DNA of 6,933 nucleotides from Candidatus Poseidoniales archaeon (lineage in GTDB: Archaea > Thermoplasmatota > Poseidoniia > Poseidoniales > Thalassarchaeaceae). The notes under the pieces were generated by a model, which ran no database searches, had not been told where the DNA came from, and worked only from the letters and a program-made list of their open reading frames with translations. This document shows, piece after piece, positions 1 to 6,064 of this stretch. The stretch is from assembly GCA_022447885.1 (NCBI GenBank), contig JAKUTA010000061.1, positions 1-6,933 of the forward strand, written 5' to 3'. Both the position numbers and the translations under genes were made by a program. How positions within the stretch are numbered: the stretch's first letter is position 1; each line of letters opens with the position of its first letter.

Positions 1-994
1 GCGCATCGCTGACACTCATGCCTGCCAGGGGCCCTGCCACTGCCGTCAGGTTGCCGTCGAGGTCGATCGAATGATGCGGATCGAGACCAAATTCGCGGAA
101 GATAACGACGTCATTCTGGTCGCCGAACGAGCACGCCATCAGGATGCCGCTTCCGAAGTCCATCTTGACCGAGGCATGGGTGCGCACCTCGACCGAGGTT
201 TCGCGGCCGGTCACCCCAAGGGGTATGGCGAGACGTTTGCCGATGAGGTCTCGGTGGCGCTCGTCGTCGGGATGGACGATCACCACGCCCACAGCGCAGA
301 TCAGTTCCGGGCGCGTGGTGGAGATGATCACGGTCTCGCCGCTCGGCTCACCCTGCTCGTCGAGCACGTCCCATTCCACATCGACGAGCAGGGTCTTGCG
401 CTGCAGGCGCTCGACCTCGGCCTCGGCGATGGTTGTGCCTTCGACAGGGTCGTAGATGTTCGGCCGCAGGTCCTCGACGATATCTCCTCGCTTGAACAGG
501 TCGATGAAGATCGCCTGGGTGACAGCCCGGTATTCAGGGGAGTCGGTGAGGTATTCGCGGGCGAAGTCGCATGACAGGCCGACGCGGCGGGCGGTGTCGC
601 GCATCGCCTGGGTGTACTCCTCGATCGTCTCGGCGCACAAGTCGAGGAACTCGGCGCGGTCGAACGTCTTCATCTTGCGTTCCAGCTTACGCTCGACGGT
701 GAATTCGATGTTGATGCCGTTGCGGTCGACCCCCCATGGGAAGTAGACCTCCTTTCCGAGCAGCCGCTGGCTACGGGCGATGACATCGATCATGCTGTAC
801 TGCGCCACGGCGCCGATGTGCCACGTCCCCGAAGGGTAGGGAGGGGGTGTGTCGATGACGAACAGTTCGTCTTCTGAGTCAGGGTTGAATCCGTAACGAG
901 CGGAATACTCGTCCGCATCAGCGTAATGCTCCTCCTGGATCCGCTTCTCCAAGTCGATGGACCAGCGCTTCTCCGGGATGCGAGGTTGCGACAT
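1..994 (-). CDS. valS: Valyl-tRNA synthetase, archaeal type (5' part; runs off the left edge)
   Basis: Reading the minus strand from ATG at 994 down gives 331 uninterrupted residues, open at base 1. The product charges tRNA-Val with valine in the cytoplasm, using ATP. Seen: a class I synthetase nucleotide-binding start, IDTPPPYPSG then WHIGA (HIGH region, residues 58-62), followed by YSMIDVIARSQRLLGK and a DRNGINIEFTVERK block (90-103) typical of archaeal ValRS. The editing (CP1) domain follows, with STTRPE (225-230), HPDDER (241-246) and FGSGILMACSFGDQND (280-295); these favour ValRS over IleRS or LeuRS. Missing from the window: the C-terminal half with the KMSKS loop and anticodon-binding domain. 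Oddities: the last His of HIGH is Ala62, and the usual CPxC of the adjacent zinc knuckle reads YDPVEGT (181-187). ATG 994 is the only good start, and no ATG or GTG occurs in frame just upstream. The gene is divergent from the RND gene. Confidence 0.9.
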   Translation of the reverse strand, partial: MSQPRIPEKRWSIDLEKRIQEEHYADADEYSARYGFNPDSEDELFVIDTPPPYPSGTWHIGAVAQYSMIDVIARSQRLLGKEVYFPWGVDRNGINIEFTVERKLERKMKTFDRAEFLDLCAETIEEYTQAMRDTARRVGLSCDFAREYLTDSPEYRAVTQAIFIDLFKRGDIVEDLRPNIYDPVEGTTIAEAEVERLQRKTLLVDVEWDVLDEQGEPSGETVIISTTRPELICAVGVVIVHPDDERHRDLIGKRLAIPLGVTGRETSVEVRTHASVKMDFGSGILMACSFGDQNDVVIFREFGLDPHHSIDLDGNLTAVAGPLAGMSVSDA

Positions 995-1179
995 CCAGGT
1001 ACCACCAGTTGCCCCGTCACACGTCAACAGTGAGGGTCGTCCAGTCGTGCGCCCACGGTTCGCGTTCAAGAGGCTTCGCCCCGACTCACCGAGGGGAATG
1101 GCCGAATCCTGACATCACTGGAACCACGGGATGAGGGATTAAAGACGGGACGGGCTGCACAGCCCTCTTGAGGGCTGTC
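995..1179. promoter_or_regulatory. Divergent intergenic region between valS and the RND transporter gene
   Basis: This 185-base spacer separates two diverging genes, so both promoters should lie here. No textbook archaeal TATA box is visible. The most A/T-rich patch is ATTAAAGA at 1138-1145, which in the rightward direction would place a transcription start near 1163-1170 and leave only a short leader before GTG 1180. This is a weak inference. On the leftward side I see no clear TATA element. GGTGG at about 1002-1006 (minus strand), some 7 bases before the valS ATG, is the nearest thing to a ribosome binding site. A 20-base dyad fills the right end and is listed separately. No coding frame in this spacer looks real. 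Confidence 0.5.
1159..1178. repeat. 20-base perfect inverted repeat next to the RND gene start
   Basis: The arms ACAGCCCTC (1159-1167) and GAGGGCTGT (1170-1178) are exact reverse complements around a 2-base TT centre. As RNA it could fold into an 8-bp stem with a CTTG loop, ending one base before the GTG at 1180. As DNA it has the size and symmetry of a site for a dimeric regulator. An overlapping alternative hairpin, GGGCT (1152-1156) with AGCCC (1161-1165), would compete with it. Because the dyad covers the alternative TTG start at 1168, it also favours GTG 1180 as the real start. Operator or leader-hairpin function is inference. Confidence 0.6.
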
Positions 1180-4179
1180 GTGACAGAGGATGAACAAGGC
1201 AAACCCGATCCGCCCAGCGCGGGAGAACGGTTGGCTGAAGGCATCACCGCCGTGCGCGGTGTGGTGCGGACTCGCATCGAGGATTTCGACTCCGATGCAG
1301 CGGTCGACGCGCTGCTCGCCGCGCCGGAGCGCATCCGCCGCGAACTGCGACACATGACCATGTTCGGCACGCTCACCCGCTTCCCCGCGGCGACGGTCGC
1401 CATCTTCATCCTGATCACCCTGTTCTTCATGTTCCATTCAGGAATCCTCGACAAGTGGACCGGGCAATCGTCGATGAACGTGAACGGCGATCTGGAGGTC
1501 TACCTGCCCCAGGGCAGCGAGGTTGCGGACAACATCGCCCTCATCGAGGAGGACTGGACGACCAACGTGATGATCATCTACGTCGAGTCGGAGAACCAAG
1601 CGGTCACGAACGTCGAGTTGTTACGCCAGCTCGACGCCATCGAAGGCGCCCTCAATCGCCACGTGTCGGACGGTGGCGATGAGGACGGCATCATCTACGT
1701 CCTGTCGATCTCGACCGTCGTCAAGGAGATCAACTCGTCCGGTCCGCGGGTGGCCAAGGCGTTCATCTCGAACTCCGGTTCAGCCATCGGTGGCGATGCT
1801 GTCGCCGATCAGTTGAACCAGCAGATCGATGACTACTCTGACCAGTTGGGCGGTTACAGCATCCCCGACAACCAAGAGCGGGTAAATCGCATCATCGGTG
1901 AATTGCCGGACAACGCCCGCGACAAACTCTACCGGGATGTGGGAAGGGACACCAACGGTGACGGTGTGAACGACGAAGAAACGGTGGGATTCCCCAACCG
2001 GGCTGTGATCATCGTGGGAGTGGTGGACACCGGGTTCCACGCCAGCGAGATCCCCGACGCCTGCAAGACAGGGGGCCAGCGTGAGGTCGAGGCGTACACG
2101 GACATCATCGTCTACACCGAATGCTGGATCGAGCAGATAGCTGGTGAGAACAGGTGGAACGAACAGTTCAGCGACTGCCTGGACAGGGCGGACGACAACG
2201 CAACAGCCTGCCTCGGCATCGAGATGACGCTCACCGGACCGGTGCCGATCACCAACTCGGTGACCAAGTACTCGTTCGTTCTCTTCTGGCAGATCTTCCC
2301 CGCCGCAGTGGCCGCGGTGGCGCTGGGTCTGTTCCTGTTCCATTCAGACATCATCCAGACGGGTCGGATCCGTCCGGTGCAGGGCGTGAAGGTGGTCATC
2401 ATCGCTGGACTGCCGACCCTCTGCTCCGTATGGTGGACGCTCGGCATCATAGGTTTCCTCGATTATGAGGTGACGATGACCGTGATCATCGTCGGGCCCA
2501 TCCTGCTCGCACTCGGTGTTTCGTACGGGCTGCACATCACCAACCGCTACGCCGAGGAGGAAGGCACCCCGGAGGAGAAGATGGCGGTGGCGCTGCAGTC
2601 GACCGGCAGGGCGGTGATGCTCTCGGCTGTCACGACCATCATCGGCTTCATCTCGCTGGTCGGCACACCGATGAAACCGATCCAGACCGTTGGCATCTCT
2701 CTCGCCGGGGGCATCGTCGTGGTCTACTTCCTGACGATGGTGATGGTGCCCAACCTCACGATGCTGCTCGATCTCAAGAAACCCAGCCATCCGCCGCCCA
2801 AGGCGTTCGAGCACATCGTGGCTTTCCCGATCAGATGGAACAAACTGGTCGTCGTGGTGTTCGCCGTGCTGCTGCTCGCCTCAGCGACCTGGGCGCGTTC
2901 GCAAGTCGAGGAGAACATCGACCTGCTCGAGATGGCACCCGAAGGACAGCCGCCGATCATCAAGATGAAGCAGTACAGCAAGGAGTTCGAAGCCGGCCAG
3001 ATCGGCATGCTGCTCATCGAGGGCAACATCAGCGGCGACACGCAGGACACCGATGTGCACAACGACGACCCGTTCGAGAAATTGAAGGGGATCGAGCAAC
3101 TGGAGAACAACACCGACCGTGTTGGGCAGACGACCGCCGTGAGCGTCGTCTTCCTGATGAAATCGGTCGGCGTTTCCGTGAACGTGACGGGTACGACGAT
3201 CCTGCCTTTCTGTGCCGCTATGCCGGAAAGCGCCCCAAAGGAGGTGTGTGAGGTGATCTTCGACCGCGAGGAGGAGCAGAACGCGACCTTCTGGAGAGTG
3301 CTCACGACCTTCGACACCGACGACCCGGCCAACCGTGAGGTGCAGATATTCCTGCTCGACGTGTTCTACGCAAGCCTCACCAACGAGACCCGGCAACTGT
3401 TCATCTCCTCTGATTTCCAACGCAGCCTCATCTACATCGACATGCCGTTCATGAACGTCAAGGACACGCAGGTGGCCGTCGACGAGGTGAACATCCATTC
3501 ACAGGGCAACTACGATGGGGGAATCAAGTCGACCAAACTCATCGGCGTGGCCGCGGTCACCATCGCGGTCAACGAATTGATCGTCGCCTCTCAATGGTCC
3601 TCGCTCGGGTTCGCGATCCTCGCTACACTGCTCACCCTCGGATTCGTCTTCCGCGACCCCCGGTTCGCCATCCTGACCACCCTGCCGGTCATCTTCACCG
3701 TGGGAATGCAGTGGATGGTGATGGTCTGGCAGGACGTGACGCTGTCGCTGGTGACGGTCATGATCGGGTCCATCCTCGTCGGAGTGGGCATCGACTTCAG
3801 CATCCACATCGCCAATCGCGTACGCGAGCTCGGGGGCTCGCTCGAAGCGATCCACGTCTCCTGTACCAGCACCGGGATGTCGCTGGTGGAGGCGGTGGTG
3901 GTGACCTGTCTCGGGTTGTTCACCGCTTACTTCATCCCGATTCCCGCCCTCAAGCCGTTCATCACGGTCATCATCATCCTGCTGCTGGTGGCGGCCGCCT
4001 CAGCATTGCTGCTGTTACCAGCGATCTTCGCGACGATGGTGAAGAGCGGCGTCGGCCTCTCCGGAGGGGCCTCGGCGCTGATGCGCAGCGCGCGGCTCGA
4101 GGAGGCTGTGACGGCGGACCCACTCGACATGGTGCCCGAGGCGACCGTGCGCGGCTGGAACGACCCCGACGCCTGGTAG
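1180..4179 (+). CDS. RND/MMPL-superfamily transporter (HAE3-like), 999 aa
   Basis: Large inner-membrane protein of the RND superfamily, built as two homologous halves. Seen (numbering from GTG 1180): a charged cytoplasmic N-terminus (1-66); TM1 about 70-90; outside domain 1 about 91-363; TM2-TM6 about 366-528; TM7 about 556-573; outside domain 2 about 574-805; TM8-TM12 about 808-953; and a 45-residue cytoplasmic tail. The family signature near TM4 reads GVSYGLHITNRY (Ser448) and near TM10 reads GVGIDFSIHIANR (Asp872). Domain 1 holds a DTNGDGVNDEE loop (257-267) and Cys295, 315, 333 and 344; domain 2 holds Cys678 and Cys690. Known of the family: ion-coupled export of lipids or other hydrophobic compounds; the substrate here cannot be read from sequence. 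Starts TTG 1168 and GTG 1180 are both possible. I prefer 1180 because 1168 lies inside the dyad. It heads the rightward gene cluster. Confidence 0.88.
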   Translation: MTEDEQGKPDPPSAGERLAEGITAVRGVVRTRIEDFDSDAAVDALLAAPERIRRELRHMTMFGTLTRFPAATVAIFILITLFFMFHSGILDKWTGQSSMNVNGDLEVYLPQGSEVADNIALIEEDWTTNVMIIYVESENQAVTNVELLRQLDAIEGALNRHVSDGGDEDGIIYVLSISTVVKEINSSGPRVAKAFISNSGSAIGGDAVADQLNQQIDDYSDQLGGYSIPDNQERVNRIIGELPDNARDKLYRDVGRDTNGDGVNDEETVGFPNRAVIIVGVVDTGFHASEIPDACKTGGQREVEAYTDIIVYTECWIEQIAGENRWNEQFSDCLDRADDNATACLGIEMTLTGPVPITNSVTKYSFVLFWQIFPAAVAAVALGLFLFHSDIIQTGRIRPVQGVKVVIIAGLPTLCSVWWTLGIIGFLDYEVTMTVIIVGPILLALGVSYGLHITNRYAEEEGTPEEKMAVALQSTGRAVMLSAVTTIIGFISLVGTPMKPIQTVGISLAGGIVVVYFLTMVMVPNLTMLLDLKKPSHPPPKAFEHIVAFPIRWNKLVVVVFAVLLLASATWARSQVEENIDLLEMAPEGQPPIIKMKQYSKEFEAGQIGMLLIEGNISGDTQDTDVHNDDPFEKLKGIEQLENNTDRVGQTTAVSVVFLMKSVGVSVNVTGTTILPFCAAMPESAPKEVCEVIFDREEEQNATFWRVLTTFDTDDPANREVQIFLLDVFYASLTNETRQLFISSDFQRSLIYIDMPFMNVKDTQVAVDEVNIHSQGNYDGGIKSTKLIGVAAVTIAVNELIVASQWSSLGFAILATLLTLGFVFRDPRFAILTTLPVIFTVGMQWMVMVWQDVTLSLVTVMIGSILVGVGIDFSIHIANRVRELGGSLEAIHVSCTSTGMSLVEAVVVTCLGLFTAYFIPIPALKPFITVIIILLLVAAASALLLLPAIFATMVKSGVGLSGGASALMRSARLEEAVTADPLDMVPEATVRGWNDPDAW

Positions 4180-4218
4180 ACGCAAGTGCCATACCACTCC
4201 GGCATGTGGAACGCGTCG

Positions 4219-4698
4219 ATGGCCCGGAGGCACTGGCTGATGAAGAGCGAGCCCGATGCCTACTCGTGGGAGCAACTGCTCGCCGACGGTTCGACCCATT
4301 GGGATGGTGTGCGAAACTATCAGGCTCGCAACCTCATGCGAGACGATATGAAGGAGGGGGATCTCGTGCTCTTCTACCACTCCAACTGCAAACCACCACA
4401 CGTCGCAGGTGTAGCGCAGGTATGTAAGGAAGGATATCCTGACTTCTCTGCATGGGATGTGGATTCGAATTATTACGACCCCAAGACGGACTCCGAAGAA
4501 CCCACTTGGATGATGGTTGACATCGAGCCGGTCGCCACGCTCTCCACGACGGTTGAACTGCCTGACATGCGCGCCAATCCCGCCCTCGAGGGGATGGCTC
4601 TGCTGCAGCGGTTCCAACGACTGTCGGTGCAGCCTGTCGGCGAGGAGCACTTCGCTGAGGTCTGTCGCATGGGCGGACTCGATACGGCGACAATCTGA
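4219..4698 (+). CDS. EVE-domain protein (THYN1-like), 159 aa
   Basis: A single EVE domain fills the protein. The family has the PUA/YTH-like fold and is thought to bind modified bases in DNA or RNA; the ligand here is unknown. Seen (from ATG 4219): HWLMKSEPDAYSWEQL (5-20), WDGVRNYQARNLMR (28-41), GDLVLFYHSNC, GVAQV, then YYDPK (85-89), PTWMMVDIEP, RANPALEGMALL and RLSVQPV (134-140). This is the full set of conserved blocks in order, at normal family length and with no added domain. In-frame starts at GTG 4186 and ATG 4204 would add 11 or 6 residues; ATG 4219 fits because family members begin only a few residues before the WLMKSEP block. No Shine-Dalgarno motif precedes it. It follows the RND gene by 39 bases. 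Positions 4381-4500 are only about 50% GC (hand count), lower than its neighbours, which may hint at transfer. Confidence 0.9.
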   Translation: MARRHWLMKSEPDAYSWEQLLADGSTHWDGVRNYQARNLMRDDMKEGDLVLFYHSNCKPPHVAGVAQVCKEGYPDFSAWDVDSNYYDPKTDSEEPTWMMVDIEPVATLSTTVELPDMRANPALEGMALLQRFQRLSVQPVGEEHFAEVCRMGGLDTATI

Positions 4699-4723
4699 CA
4701 ACCTGCGCGCGCCACGGAGAGAT

Positions 4724-4731
4724 GGGGAGAG
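4724..4731 (+). promoter_or_regulatory. Ribosome binding site of the aminotransferase gene
   Basis: GGGGAGAG ends 5 bases before ATG 4737 and fits the purine-rich Shine-Dalgarno pattern. It decides the start: the in-frame ATG at 4722 has GGAGAG touching it with no spacing, so ATG 4737 is preferred. The product then begins MVRRLPVSPRA. Confidence 0.6.
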
Positions 4732-4736
4732 CAGCC

Positions 4737-5948
4737 ATGGTCCGACGACTTCCGGTATCCCCGCGGGCAGCGTGCATCGAATACGCCATCCGCGACGTGG
4801 TGGTTCCGGCGACCGCGCTCGAGCGACAGGGCCATGAGATCCTCAAGCTGAACATCGGGGATCCGCTCGCCTACCCCGGGCTGCCCACGCCGATGCATAT
4901 GGTGGAAGCGTTCCAGCAGGCACTCGCGGACCAGCGCAACGGCTACTCACCCTCCTACGGCCTTGATGAGACACGTGAGGCGATCGCCGCCGACGAGACC
5001 CGCAAGGGCTGGCACTGCACACGCGACGACGTCTATGTGACCACGGGGGTGTCCGAGGCGCTGCAGATCATCTTCGCCGCGTTCCTGAATGATGGCGAGA
5101 AGCTGCTCACCCCCGGTCCGCACTACCCACCGTACATGGCCTACCCGCAACTTTTCGGTGGCCAGACCATCGAGTACCGCCTGCGCCAGGACTCCGACTG
5201 GAGCATCGACTTCGACGATGTCGAGGCGAAGATGGACGACTCGGTCAGGCTGCTGGTGCTCATCAATCCGAACAACCCGACCGGGAACGTCGCTGGTCCC
5301 GAGGAGGTCGACCGGCTGCTGGACATCGCCTCCCGCTGGCCGCTGTGCACGATATTGGCCGACGAGATCTACGACGGTCTCGACTTCACCGGCCGGCACG
5401 TCTCCTGCGCGTCGAGATCCGATGGTGTTCCGGTCATCACCCTCAACGGGGTGTCGAAGAACTACTACGCGCCCGGATGGCGGGTCGGCTACATGGCATG
5501 GCACGACCCTGATGGAAGGATGGTCGATGTGCGAGATGGAGCCGAGCGGCTGCTGCGCAGCCGTCTGTGCGCCTCGACCCCCGCACAACTCGGATACCTC
5601 GCAGGGCTTACCTCGGACAACAACTGGATGGACGCCTATCGCGACGGATTGCTCCGGCGGCGAGACCTGTGCGTCGAGCGCATCGGAGGGATCGAAGGGA
5701 TCGAGGTGGAGGCGCCCGGCGGATCTTTCTACATGTTCGTGAGACTGACCGATCCCCACTGGGCGGCAGATGACAAGAAGTTCGTACTCGATCTGCTGCA
5801 CGAAGAGCATGTTCTGTTGGTGCACGGCTCTGGATTCTCACCGGAGTACGGCAGCGGACACTTCCGGCTGGTGTTCCTTCCTGACACCGATGTGCTCAAC
5901 GAGGCGTTCGACCGCATCGACCGCTTCCTGCAGCACCATCGCGGCTGA
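4737..5948 (+). CDS. PLP-dependent class I aminotransferase, alanine aminotransferase-like, 403 aa
   Basis: Fold-type I, class I/II aminotransferase of the cytoplasm, most like archaeal alanine aminotransferases, which interconvert alanine plus 2-oxoglutarate and pyruvate plus glutamate. Seen (from ATG 4737): IEYAIRDVVVPA (14-25), LNIGDP, NGYSPSYGLDETREAI, VTTGVSEALQIIFAA, PGPHYPPY, NPNNPTG (177-183), ADEIYD with the pyridine-nitrogen-binding Asp209 and Tyr212, and SKNYYAPGWRVGY with the Schiff-base Lys241 and phosphate-binding Arg249. GHFRLVFLP near the end carries Arg377, the expected carboxylate-binding residue. All catalytic positions are present and the length is normal, so it should be active. 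Aspartate or another 2-oxo acid as substrate cannot be ruled out. It starts 38 bases after the EVE gene with no visible promoter between, suggesting a shared transcript. Confidence 0.9.
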   Translation: MVRRLPVSPRAACIEYAIRDVVVPATALERQGHEILKLNIGDPLAYPGLPTPMHMVEAFQQALADQRNGYSPSYGLDETREAIAADETRKGWHCTRDDVYVTTGVSEALQIIFAAFLNDGEKLLTPGPHYPPYMAYPQLFGGQTIEYRLRQDSDWSIDFDDVEAKMDDSVRLLVLINPNNPTGNVAGPEEVDRLLDIASRWPLCTILADEIYDGLDFTGRHVSCASRSDGVPVITLNGVSKNYYAPGWRVGYMAWHDPDGRMVDVRDGAERLLRSRLCASTPAQLGYLAGLTSDNNWMDAYRDGLLRRRDLCVERIGGIEGIEVEAPGGSFYMFVRLTDPHWAADDKKFVLDLLHEEHVLLVHGSGFSPEYGSGHFRLVFLPDTDVLNEAFDRIDRFLQHHRG

Positions 5949-6009
5949 GGCCGCTCTCTCGCACGCGAGGGTGCGGCGAGCAGGTGTGCACGTCGCCATC
6001 GGCGACGTG
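5941..6009 (+). repeat. Inverted repeats at the end of the aminotransferase gene and in the following spacer
   Basis: Three small dyads are seen. GCGGC (5941-5945) pairs with GCCGC (5950-5954) across the stop codon. CGCAC (5960-5964) pairs with GTGCG (5971-5975). The strongest is CACGTCGCC (5989-5997), an exact reverse complement of GGCGACGTG (6001-6009) with loop ATC. The last could form a stable RNA hairpin, but no T-run follows, so it is neither a typical bacterial terminator nor an archaeal poly-T terminator. An operator for the downstream membrane-protein gene, or an RNA 3'-end structure, is equally possible. Confidence 0.45.
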
Positions 6010-6052
6010 TGCAGCCGAAATGGATTAGTGAGGGGGTTGTCGAGATGACAGT

Positions 6053-6062
6053 GGAGAGGGAG
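6053..6062 (+). promoter_or_regulatory. Ribosome binding site of the partial membrane-protein gene
   Basis: GGAGAGGGAG lies just upstream of ATG 6065. The GGAGAG part (6053-6058) leaves a spacing of 6 bases, close to that of the aminotransferase gene. It supports ATG 6065 as the start and argues against the out-of-frame ATG at 6045. Confidence 0.6.
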
Positions 6063-6064
6063 CC

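Noticed and set aside
71..574. 167-codon forward frame at the left end
   Set aside because: It lies wholly inside valS on the opposite strand and has a His/Asp-rich composition with no domain pattern, as expected for the reverse complement of a high-GC gene.
1168..1179. TTG at 1168 as the RND start
   Set aside because: It sits in the centre of the 20-base dyad and is a weaker start codon than GTG 1180 four codons later. It is not excluded.
2881..3498. 205-codon reverse frame, and the other long reverse frames across 1780-3923
   Set aside because: They overlap the RND gene, whose frame encodes clear membrane helices and family motifs. The reverse translations are rich in His, Val, Asp and Arg and show no recognisable domain.
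3594..4427. 277-codon forward frame spanning the end of the RND gene and the start of the EVE gene
   Set aside because: Its translation is Arg/His/Pro-rich and overlaps two well-supported genes in other frames.
4703..4713. Alternating GC run (TGCGCGCGC) before the aminotransferase gene
   Set aside because: It is short and expected in high-GC DNA; there is no support for a structural or regulatory role.
4947..5825. 292-codon reverse frame opposite the aminotransferase
   Set aside because: The forward frame carries every catalytic motif of the aminotransferase; the reverse frame is a GC-driven shadow.
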